Of a stretch of DNA of 13,220 nt, positions 7,271-13,220 are shown in pieces; position 1 is the stretch's first letter; each line of letters starts with the position of its first letter. Both the position numbers and the translations under genes were made by a program. A model generated the notes under the pieces. It ran no database searches. It was not told the origin of the DNA and saw only the letters and a program-made list of their open reading frames with translations. This stretch comes from Alphaproteobacteria bacterium (lineage in GTDB: Bacteria; Pseudomonadota; Alphaproteobacteria; CACIAM-22H2): positions 1-13,220 of the forward strand of contig VGEI01000055.1 of the NCBI GenBank assembly GCA_016869415.1, in the 5' to 3' direction.

Positions 7271-8050
7271 ATGCCGCGCGTCCTGGTGATTGCCAACCAG
7301 AAGGGCGGGGTGGGCAAGACCACGACCGCGATCAACCTCGCCACCGCGCTCGCCGCGGTCGGCCCGCGCGTCCTGGTGGTCGATCTCGACCCGCAGGGCA
7401 ACGCCTCCACCGGCCTCGGCATCCCCGCGGCGCAGCGCGAGTTCGGCACCTACAACGTGCTGCTCGACGAAGGGACGATCGACGACGCCATCGTGCCCAC
7501 GGCGGTGCCCAATCTCTCGGTCATGCCGGCGACGGTGCATCTGCTCGGCGCCGAACTCGAGCTGATCGATGTCGAGCGCCGCGAGTACCGCCTGGCCGAC
7601 GCCCTCAGCCGCCACGCGCTGGGCTTCGACTACATCCTGATTGACTGCCCGCCGGCTCTGGGCCTGCTCACGCTCAACGCGCTGGTCGCGGCCGACGCGG
7701 TGCTCGTGCCCCTGCAATGCGAATTCTTCGCCCTCGAAGGCCTGTCGCACCTGGTCAGGACGATCGAGCTCGTGCGCGGCAAATTCAATCCGCGCCTGGA
7801 GATCCAGGGCCTGGTTCTCACCATGTACGACAAGCGCAACAACCTCTCGGACGTCGTCGCCGCCGACGTGCGCGGCTATTTCGGACCGAAAGTCTACGAG
7901 ACGGTGATCCCGCGCAACGTGCGCGTCTCCGAAGCACCCAGCCACGGCAAGCCGGTGCTGCTCTACGACATGCGCTGTCCGGGCAGCCAGGCCTATATCG
8001 CGCTGGCCTCCGAGCTGATCAAACGCGAGCAGGCGAGATTGGCGGCATGA
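7271..8050 (+). CDS. parA: Chromosome partitioning ATPase ParA (Soj)
   Basis: A 259-residue deviant-Walker ATPase that binds DNA nonspecifically when ATP-bound and moves ParB-parS complexes. The start MPRVLVIANQKGGVGKTTTA puts the deviant Walker A (KGGVGKTT) at 11-18, as usual for short chromosomal ParA; longer open-frame extensions run into rsmG and are not family-like. VVDLDPQGNAST (36-47) is the A' motif and YILIDCPPALGLLT is the Walker B region. There is no N-terminal HTH domain, unlike plasmid P1-type ParA. No strong Shine-Dalgarno sequence precedes the ATG; the gap to rsmG is 22 bases. The stop overlaps the parB start in ATGA. Confidence 0.96.
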   Translation: MPRVLVIANQKGGVGKTTTAINLATALAAVGPRVLVVDLDPQGNASTGLGIPAAQREFGTYNVLLDEGTIDDAIVPTAVPNLSVMPATVHLLGAELELIDVERREYRLADALSRHALGFDYILIDCPPALGLLTLNALVAADAVLVPLQCEFFALEGLSHLVRTIELVRGKFNPRLEIQGLVLTMYDKRNNLSDVVAADVRGYFGPKVYETVIPRNVRVSEAPSHGKPVLLYDMRCPGSQAYIALASELIKREQARLAA

Positions 8051-8991
8051 GCCCCGAGGCGAAAAAACCCGCCGAGCAGAGAAAGCGCCTGGGCCGCGGG
8101 CTCTCTGCCCTCTTGGGCGAGGCTGCGGCCGAGACGGCGCCCGTCGCCTCGGCGCCGCGCGCTGCCAAGCTCGTGCCCGTGGGCAGCATCCGGCCCAACG
8201 AGTTCCAGCCGCGCCGTCAGTTCAACAAGGAGGAGATGGAGGAGCTCACCGGCTCGGTGAAGGCGCACGGCGTGCTGCAGCCGATCCTGGTACGCCGCGA
8301 CCCCAAGGACGCCAACCGCTACGAGCTGATCGCCGGCGAGCGCCGCTGGCGCGCCGCCCAGGCCGCCCAGCTGCACGAGATTCCGGCCGTCGTGCGCGAC
8401 CTCACCGACACCGAGACCCTCGAGCTGGCGCTGATCGAGAACCTGCAGCGCGAGGATCTCACGCCGATCGAGGAGGCCCGCGCCTTCCGCCGCCTGATGG
8501 ACGAGTTCGGCCACACCCAGGAGAAGCTCGCCCAGGCCCTGGGCAAGTCGCGCAGCCTGATCGCCAACCTCGTGCGCCTGCTCGACCTGCCACCGGAGGT
8601 GCAGCAGATGATCGAGCGCGGCCAGCTTTCAGCCGGCCACGGCCGCCTCCTGGTCAACAGGGCCGACGCCACCCTGCTGGCCGGCGAGTGGGTGCGCGGC
8701 GCCATCACGGTGCGCGAGGCTGAGGCGCTCATAGCCGGCACGAAAACGCGCCCGCAGCTCAGGCAGAAAGGCAAGCCGGGCAAGGGCGGCACGATTTTAC
8801 GCGACGCCAACACCGACGATCTCGAGCGGCGCATGACCCACTCGCTCGGCGTCAAGGTGCGCATCCTGCACAACAAGGGCCTGCAGTCCGGAATCTTCCA
8901 GGTCTATTACTCCACCCTCGACCAGCTCGACGACATCATCGACCGCATCGGCGGCACCTCGGTGCCCGGCGTCAAGCCGCCGCAGAACTAG
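8047..8991 (+). CDS. parB: Chromosome partitioning protein ParB (Spo0J), CTP-dependent parS-binding clamp
   Basis: A 314-residue ParB. RLGRGLSALLG (14-24) is the N-terminal peptide that stimulates ParA ATPase. SIRPNEFQPRR begins the N-domain, and GERRWRA (97-103) is the CTP-binding motif. LIENLQREDLTPIEEA (129-144) is the second conserved box, and HTQEKLAQALGKSRSLIANLVRLLDLP is the helix-turn-helix that reads parS. The C-terminal dimerisation region ends near the stop at 8989. The ATG lies within the parA stop (ATGA), which implies coupled translation. Its likely target lies in rsmG at 6654-6669. No gene follows on this strand; the next sequence is a small hairpin and then convergent debris. 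Confidence 0.97.
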   Translation: MSPEAKKPAEQRKRLGRGLSALLGEAAAETAPVASAPRAAKLVPVGSIRPNEFQPRRQFNKEEMEELTGSVKAHGVLQPILVRRDPKDANRYELIAGERRWRAAQAAQLHEIPAVVRDLTDTETLELALIENLQREDLTPIEEARAFRRLMDEFGHTQEKLAQALGKSRSLIANLVRLLDLPPEVQQMIERGQLSAGHGRLLVNRADATLLAGEWVRGAITVREAEALIAGTKTRPQLRQKGKPGKGGTILRDANTDDLERRMTHSLGVKVRILHNKGLQSGIFQVYYSTLDQLDDIIDRIGGTSVPGVKPPQN

Positions 8992-8999
8992 GTCACCGA

Positions 9000-9026
9000 C
9001 TCCCTGCGCAAGCAACGCGGCGGGAG
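9000..9026 (+). terminator. Hairpin after parB, possible transcription end
   Basis: CTCCC (9000-9004) can pair with GGGAG (9022-9026), and an inner GCG (9006-9008) with CGC (9016-9018). It starts 9 bases after the parB stop. There is no T tract, so it is not a classical intrinsic terminator; it may act with Rho or protect the mRNA end. A second weak stem, GCTGG with CCAGC, follows near 9039-9058. Confidence 0.3.
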
Positions 9027-9074
9027 CTAGAGAGAGGCTGCTGGGTTCCTGCCAGCCCACGCCATAGCCCGGAT

Positions 9075-9605
9075 TCAGGCGAGCAGGCGCGAGGCGACGA
9101 CCGCCAGGCGGACGCGGTTGTCGGCATCGAATTTCTGCATCAGCGACGCGATATGGAACTTGATCGTGTTCGCAGCCACGCCCAGCGCACGCCCGATTTC
9201 CTCGTTGCTCTTGCCCTCGGCGAGGAGACGCAGCACGGCGATCTGCCGCGTCGTGAGACGCAGCGCGCGGCCCGCCGATGCTGCCCGGGTCTTGCTCTGC
9301 AAGATCGCAGGCGACGGTTCGTAAGTCTAGCCTGCGGCGACCAGCCGTACGGCGGCGATAGCCAGGGTGGCGGGGATCGAGGCCGGTATCACGCCCTTGG
9401 CCCCACATCGGATCAGCTGGTGCGCTGTCTCGCTGTCCGGGATATCGGCATGAATGATCTCGGGTACCGGCGCCGCCTTCGCGCAAACAGACCGCAGCTG
9501 GTCCGAATCAATGTTTAAGGGACAGATGGCGGAGTAGATGATGACGTGAGGTCGCTGCTCCGGACCGAAAGCAGCCCGCAGCTCAACGAGCGTGCCTGAT
9601 CGGCC
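9075..9605 (-). pseudogene. LuxR-type response regulator, frameshifted, N-terminus lost
   Basis: The left part is a full LuxR-type HTH: LTTRQIAVLRLLAEGKSNEEIGRALGVAANTIKFHIASLMQKF, with the typical E-I-A/G...V.TVK.H-type layout. Upstream in another frame I read RPHVIIYSAICPLN, then HADIPDSETAHQLIRCGAKGVIPASIPATLAIAAVRLVAAG, which matches the second half of a receiver domain. The frames meet at 9327-9332: a TAG stop interrupts VAAG, while TYEPSPAIL continues one base over, consistent with loss of one base. Where the phosphorylated aspartate should stand after VII the sequence has Y-S, and the first receiver strands with their acidic pair are missing; the frame reaches a stop at 9636-9638 without a start codon. 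It is therefore a dead regulator, possibly from a degenerate receiver subfamily. It is convergent with parB. Confidence 0.7.
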
Positions 9606-9630
9606 CCCATCGAGTGGTCCAGGTTGAATG

Positions 9631-9969
9631 CTAGTTCAGAGTTGGCCGTTGCGCTAGTTGGAGCGTGGCCGGCGAAGCCGATCGGCGTAGCGCAGCCGGC
9701 CATGCGGCGAATGCAGGCACGAACACTTCCGGTGCAGGCGGTTTGTTGAGCAGCGCCTGGAACGGCAGCGTCTGCACGAGTGCCTGCGACTTGTCATCCT
9801 TGCTCCAGCCGGTGAACTTGAGACGTGGGATGTTGAAGAGGATGAAATCCGAGTTAAGGGCCGAGGTCAGAACGAGCACGGCGTTGAGCGATACTTCTGT
9901 CTCGGCAAGAAAGGCGTCGCGGAGCGTGGTGTTATATTGCAGAGCCACCTCGGCGCTCGGCCAGCCCAA
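9631..9969 (-). pseudogene. Fragment resembling a phage tail structural protein
   Basis: An open frame reads LQYNTTLRDAFLAETEVSLN, then NSDFILFNIPRLKFTGWSKDD and ALVQTLPFQALLN. The pattern of acidic N-terminal helix, SDF.LF..P..K, the KDD turn and (I/L)VQT.PF.AL.N recalls phage tail tube or tail proteins found in proteobacterial prophages. This is from memory of the family and is not certain. After QALLNKP the reading becomes Pro/Ala-rich and uninformative. The upstream end runs into the last codons of blh in another frame, so the start is lost; the ATG at 9969 lies within blh, and a GTG at 9948 is the only start near the junction. I take it as a cut-down prophage remnant, though a small expressed ORF cannot be excluded. 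Confidence 0.4.
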
Positions 9970-10822
9970 CTACGATCATGTGCGGCACGGTGAGAGCCGC
10001 AAGCCCTATGAAGAGCACGCGCAGTGTGGTGTCAGCTGGGGCAATGCTGCCAATCCTGTCAAGCAATACCCATGCCGCCGCGGCACACGTAAGCGTAGAT
10101 CCGGTATAGAGCGCTGCGATCGCCCACAGACGTCGTCGCATAAACGCGTCAGTATCCGCTGTCATTAGCCTCATATGGCGCGGGCTGTGCAGTCCACAGA
10201 AATAAACACCGAAATAGAAGAGCGGCGGCACGCAGGCCGCCAGAACAGCCAGGGACGCCAGTTCGGCTACTGCCGTGGGCGCGCGACGGTGGCAGACCAG
10301 CATAGCCGCACCGAGCGCCACGGCGAGCAGCGGGCCAGTGCTGGCGATCATGACCGCAAGCGTCTCGCCGTCCTCGCCGCCAAGAAGCATGAAGATCCTC
10401 GCGACATCCCCTGGCCAGTGCCACGCGGGGAAGGCGAGAAGCGCCGCGCCCGCGAGAGGGCGCACGGCCACGTGAAGCGGCCAGTCACCGGCGAAGTGCC
10501 AGGCTGAAATCGCTAGGAAGGCTGCAAGGAAAATTGCGGGCGCGGCCTGCCATCCAACCACGATGGCGCCTGCGGCAGCGACGTAGGCGGTATGGAAGAC
10601 GGCCGCGCCTCGGTACGAACGCCACAACCCGGCGCGCCGAGCGATCCAAGCATCAAGCGCGCCATGAGGCAATCCGGCGACGGCCACGGCCGCTGCGAGC
10701 AGTTCCGCGGCGCCCTGGTCACTTAACTGCGGCCAGCCGGCAACGAGTGCCACACTGGACATCGCAACCGCAATGAACAGGACCGTCTCTCGCGTCACGG
10801 GTGGTCGCATCGCAGCCGTCAT
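9932..10822 (-). CDS. blh: Beta-carotene 15,15'-dioxygenase, Brp/Blh family (retinal synthesis)
   Basis: A 296-residue integral membrane non-haem iron enzyme that cleaves beta-carotene symmetrically into two retinals. The family histidines are all present: H53 in AGLPHGALDAW, H109 in SAWHFAGDW, H212 and H216 in FCGLHSPRHMR, and H281 in TVPHMIVV. About seven or eight hydrophobic helices separate them. The ATG at 10822 overlaps the crtY stop in ATGA, so it is the fourth gene read in the operon crtI-crtB-crtY-blh, directly after the enzyme that makes its substrate. Retinal in bacteria serves chiefly as rhodopsin chromophore, and no opsin gene is in the window. The last few codons (ERRGGSAI, stop at 9932) abut the phage-like fragment, so the very C-terminus may have been altered, but the catalytic part is complete. 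Confidence 0.9.
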   Translation of the reverse strand: MTAAMRPPVTRETVLFIAVAMSSVALVAGWPQLSDQGAAELLAAAVAVAGLPHGALDAWIARRAGLWRSYRGAAVFHTAYVAAAGAIVVGWQAAPAIFLAAFLAISAWHFAGDWPLHVAVRPLAGAALLAFPAWHWPGDVARIFMLLGGEDGETLAVMIASTGPLLAVALGAAMLVCHRRAPTAVAELASLAVLAACVPPLFYFGVYFCGLHSPRHMRLMTADTDAFMRRRLWAIAALYTGSTLTCAAAAWVLLDRIGSIAPADTTLRVLFIGLAALTVPHMIVVGLAERRGGSAI

Positions 10823-11973
10823 GGCCGCCGACCCCAGGCTGAGTGCCGCTCAAGGATAGCCCGCAGGAACGGGCCAGGTGGCAGGGCCGCGATGACCCGC
10901 AGAACATCGCCGGGATGGGCGGCGTCAGACAGGAAACGCGCCAGCGCCGCCGGCGGTACGCGGGCCGCAAGCCGAACAAAGAACTCCGGCATCAACTCCG
11001 GATGGGTGGCCAGGGTGCGCAGGAAGACCTCGTCCATCCAGCGGCGAAGACGGGGCTCCGGCGGATGGCCGAGCGGTGGCTGCTCGCGCGCGATGGCATT
11101 GACACAGTGCTCCGCCCAAGACTGGATGCGGAGGAACCCGTAACCCGATGCAGCGCGGAGGGCGCCGGCCGCGGTGCCGGCCCGAACCATCCCGGGTATG
11201 GCCTCGTGCCGGGATAGCCGCGGCAGCCCCATCGGGAGCACGGCATGCTCCTCGCGCACTACCGACGCATCGGACCAGCCTCGGTTAGCCAGAAGGGTGT
11301 CGAGCTCCCTGGCCAAGGCTGGCCTGCCGTGGAACTTGGCCGCGAAGCGCGTGACTTCCACCAACGCATTCCGTGGCGATAGCGGCAGCACGTATGCGAA
11401 GACGAACCCTTGCGAGTCACAGCGCATGTCATACATTACGTCGGCGATGGAAGCGTCGGTTGGTTTGGCGATCGTGATCTCGCGGCCGTAGAAGCTTTGC
11501 AGCAGCTGCGATCCCGCGAGCCGCTGGGGATCAGGCGGGCGGGCGTCGATCACGTGGCGCGCCTGCAGGAGCCCTGCGCTTGTCTCCACCATCAGCCCAC
11601 CTGCTTGGCGTTGCACCGCGCCGGCCTGCACGCCCAATACAAGCGTCACTCGCGGGTTCGCCGCGATGGCAGACTGCGCCGCATCATACATCGTGAGGCT
11701 TCGGATGAATACGTACCGCCACTGAGGCGCCGCTGCTACAACGGTGCCGCCGGCGCGCACGCCGAATCGCCACTGCCGCCACGTCGCTTCGGCACTGCAT
11801 GCCCAGCGGCTGCCGACCGGAGTCCAGAATGCCCAGCTGCGGTCATCCTCGTAGCGTGCCCGCTGTTCAATAACGATCACACGGCCGCCAACCCCGCGGC
11901 GCGCCAGGCGCGCTGCGATGGAAAGGCCCGCCAATCCGCCGCCAAGGATCAGCAGGTCGGCATCCATACTCAT
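10819..11973 (-). CDS. crtY: Lycopene beta-cyclase CrtY
   Basis: A 384-residue FAD-dependent cyclase that turns both ends of lycopene into beta-ionone rings, giving beta-carotene. The dinucleotide-binding motif LLILGGGLAGLSIAARLA is at 7-24. DDRSWAFWT corresponds to the D.(T/S)W.FW block, HVIDARPP to the VIDGRG region, YVLPLSPRNALVEVTRF to the Y.LPLS...LVE.T block, and EEHAVLPMG with GTAAGALRAASGYGFLRIQ to the C-terminal signatures of CrtY. The ATG at 11973 overlaps the crtB stop (ATGA) and has a near-perfect ribosome binding site 9 bases upstream. The alternative ATG at 11967 would be too far from it. It is followed by blh with a 4-base overlap. Confidence 0.93.
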   Translation of the reverse strand: MSMDADLLILGGGLAGLSIAARLARRGVGGRVIVIEQRARYEDDRSWAFWTPVGSRWACSAEATWRQWRFGVRAGGTVVAAAPQWRYVFIRSLTMYDAAQSAIAANPRVTLVLGVQAGAVQRQAGGLMVETSAGLLQARHVIDARPPDPQRLAGSQLLQSFYGREITIAKPTDASIADVMYDMRCDSQGFVFAYVLPLSPRNALVEVTRFAAKFHGRPALARELDTLLANRGWSDASVVREEHAVLPMGLPRLSRHEAIPGMVRAGTAAGALRAASGYGFLRIQSWAEHCVNAIAREQPPLGHPPEPRLRRWMDEVFLRTLATHPELMPEFFVRLAARVPPAALARFLSDAAHPGDVLRVIAALPPGPFLRAILERHSAWGRRP

Positions 11974-12869
11974 GCGGCAGAATCACCTCCGCACAAGGCA
12001 TCGTGCAGCCTGGTATCGTGCTGCGCGTCCTTACGATGGACACGCGGATCAAACAGGAAGACTCCTGCAGCGCGCGCGGCCTCAACGCATTTTCCGGCGG
12101 TGCCGAGCTCGGCACGACGGTTCCAGCTGCGGTAGTCTGCGCTGGCTACGCGTTTTCCGATTGCGCGGTACATCCGCGCGGCCGCCAGGATTGCCAGCCG
12201 CGCGCGCCAAGGCAGAAAGCCCAGCCCGGCCTCGCCGCTGCGGTAGTAGTGTTCGGCAAGCGTCAGGGTCCGCCGGGTGCCGTCGCGCAGGACCGACTGC
12301 AAGGCGACGTCCGGCGCGATAATGGCGGCAGGCTCCAACTCGCCCACCCAGCTCGCGGGTAGGTAACGGCGCCCGAGACGCGCATCCGCGCCGACGTCGC
12401 GCGCAATGTTGGTGAGTTGCATAGCGATGCCCAGGTCTGACGCGAACGGGATCGCACGGGCATCGTTGACATCCAGCACGGCACACATCATCACGCCGAC
12501 GGTCCCGGCAACGGAGAAAGCGTAGCGCACCAGATCGTGTTCGCTGGCAATACGGACAACGCCGAGATCACTCGCGACGCCATCTATCAATACGAGTGCC
12601 GCGCTGGTTGGCAACGTCGTGGTCGTACGCAGTTCGAGAAAAGCTTGAGTTATGGAGTCTTCCGTACGGTCAGACAGCAGTGCGCGACGCACAATATCCA
12701 GCGCGTTCTGCGCTTTTCGGATATCATCAGCTTTATCCGCCAAGTCGTCTATGTAACGGCAGAACGCATAGAGCGTTTCGGCACGCTTTGCATGCTGGGG
12801 CGAGAGCAGATGGCTAGCGAATGCAAACGTCCGTCCGTGCCGATGCAGCACGGCACGTGCGTTGCTCAC
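11970..12869 (-). CDS. crtB: Phytoene synthase CrtB
   Basis: A 299-residue all-helical prenyl synthase that joins two geranylgeranyl diphosphates head to head into phytoene. The first aspartate-rich motif is YIDDLADKADD (D41, D42, D45), and the second is NIARDVGADARLGRRYLP (D158 and D162), where family members usually read DVGED; the glutamate is alanine here. FAFASHLLSP and LYAFCRYIDD are typical N-terminal blocks. The start is the GTG at 12869, supported by GGAG 7 bases upstream. It shares one base with the crtI stop codon (TAG/GTG). Its stop overlaps crtY in ATGA. Confidence 0.94.
   Translation of the reverse strand: MSNARAVLHRHGRTFAFASHLLSPQHAKRAETLYAFCRYIDDLADKADDIRKAQNALDIVRRALLSDRTEDSITQAFLELRTTTTLPTSAALVLIDGVASDLGVVRIASEHDLVRYAFSVAGTVGVMMCAVLDVNDARAIPFASDLGIAMQLTNIARDVGADARLGRRYLPASWVGELEPAAIIAPDVALQSVLRDGTRRTLTLAEHYYRSGEAGLGFLPWRARLAILAAARMYRAIGKRVASADYRSWNRRAELGTAGKCVEAARAAGVFLFDPRVHRKDAQHDTRLHDALCGGDSAA
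11983..11990 (-). promoter_or_regulatory. Ribosome binding site of crtY
   Basis: On the minus strand GGAGGTGA, fully complementary to the usual 16S rRNA tail, lies within the end of crtB, 9 bases before the crtY ATG at 11973. It settles the start and shows that crtY can initiate independently of coupling. Confidence 0.8.
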
Positions 12870-13220
12870 TATGCCGCTCCGATCAGGGCGATGTTCTGCA
12901 CCTTTGTCGTCGGCGCGGACGGTGCCATCGGCAGAAGCCGCTCCACCACTTTCGCAGAGCAGAGCACGCCCGGTAACCCAGCACCTGGATGGCTTCCGGC
13001 GCCGGAAAGATATAGGTTACGCGGCCCCTCGCCACGGTTGTGAAACCGGAACCACGCGGACTGCCGGAAATGTGGCGCAATTGAGAAGCCGGCTCCCTGC
13101 GGCGACAGGTAACGCTGCGCAAAATCCTCCGGGGTCATCCAGAAGTCGGCACGAATGCTACACGCGAGACCTGGCAGGATCGTGCTGTCCAGTGCGGCCA
13201 CCACCCGGTCGCGTAGCCTC
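12869..13220 (-). CDS. crtI: Phytoene desaturase CrtI, C-terminal part
   Basis: The last 116 or so codons of a CrtI-type phytoene desaturase, which takes phytoene to lycopene with FAD. The frame is open to the window edge and begins RLRDRVVAALDSTILPGL. The family C-terminus is clear: FAQRYLSPQGAGFSIAPHFRQSAWFRFHN, then NLYLSGAGSHPGAGLPGVLCSAKVV, which is the flavin-binding GAGTHPGAGIPGVL block typical of the bacterial enzyme. The stop TAG at 12869-12871 shares a base with the crtB GTG. The N-terminal FAD motif is outside the window, so the number of desaturation steps cannot be judged. Confidence 0.93.
   Translation of the reverse strand, partial: RLRDRVVAALDSTILPGLACSIRADFWMTPEDFAQRYLSPQGAGFSIAPHFRQSAWFRFHNRGEGPRNLYLSGAGSHPGAGLPGVLCSAKVVERLLPMAPSAPTTKVQNIALIGAA
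12877..12880 (-). promoter_or_regulatory. Ribosome binding site supporting the GTG start of crtB
   Basis: GGAG on the minus strand, 7 bases before the GTG at 12869, inside the last codons of crtI. It supports the unusual start codon. Confidence 0.5.

Noticed and set aside
12601..12780. Low GC (96 of 180 bases by hand count) as proof that the retinal operon was transferred
   Set aside because: The dip is local to the 5' half of crtB; a row in blh (10321-10380) is 73% GC, so composition does not mark the whole operon as foreign.
9932..13220. A rhodopsin gene within the window
   Set aside because: All frames here are accounted for by crtI, crtB, crtY and blh; no seven-helix protein with an opsin-like helix G was found.
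1..13220. tRNA genes, rRNA genes, CRISPR arrays, riboswitches and tandem repeats
   Set aside because: I looked for regular repeats, tRNA-like cloverleaf arms and conserved RNA motifs and saw none that I could defend.

Overview
The window is GC-rich DNA (hand counts of single 60-base rows in mnmG and parB give 67% and 70% GC). The core block mnmG–rsmG–parA–parB carries a 16-bp parS-like palindrome inside rsmG. This arrangement and the protein sequences point to an alphaproteobacterium, perhaps Rhodospirillales or a relative; the family is not fixed by anything I can see. The replicon is probably the chromosome, because this par locus sits with the tRNA and rRNA modification genes.

Layout. (1) Bases 1-3399 hold a small catabolic or transport group: the 3' part of an NCS2/AzgA-like permease (+), convergent with a gluconolactonase-like SMP-30 enzyme (-), preceded on the same strand by a fold-type III PLP enzyme of the D-serine dehydratase / D-threonine aldolase group (-). 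(2) Bases 3484-4644 are genomic debris. A 3' fragment of an IS1380-family transposase (+) abuts an adenylate/guanylate cyclase gene (-) that has kept its membrane region but has a frameshift and has lost its catalytic domain. (3) An AT-rich gap of about 110 bp holds a good sigma70-type promoter placed so close to the mnmG start that the mRNA would be leaderless or nearly so. (4) Bases 4757-8991 are the tight core operon mnmG-rsmG-parA-parB. (5) Bases 9075-9969 are debris again: a LuxR-type response regulator with a frameshift and a degenerate receiver, and a fragment resembling a phage tail protein that fuses directly onto the end of the next gene. (6) From the right edge, reading leftward, is an operon crtI (partial)-crtB-crtY-blh whose genes overlap by 1 to 4 bases.

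How the genes work together. CrtB makes phytoene, CrtI desaturates it to lycopene, CrtY cyclises lycopene to beta-carotene, and Blh cleaves beta-carotene to retinal. This is the complete chromophore branch of a microbial rhodopsin system apart from crtE and the opsin, which would have to lie beyond base 13220 or elsewhere. MnmG and RsmG modify tRNA wobble uridine and 16S rRNA. ParA, ParB and parS form the chromosome segregation machinery.

The most notable points are the retinal operon beside the par locus, the parS site written into rsmG codons, and the recombination scars on both sides of the mnmG-parB block. I see no clearly new biological system: every intact gene belongs to a family I recognise.
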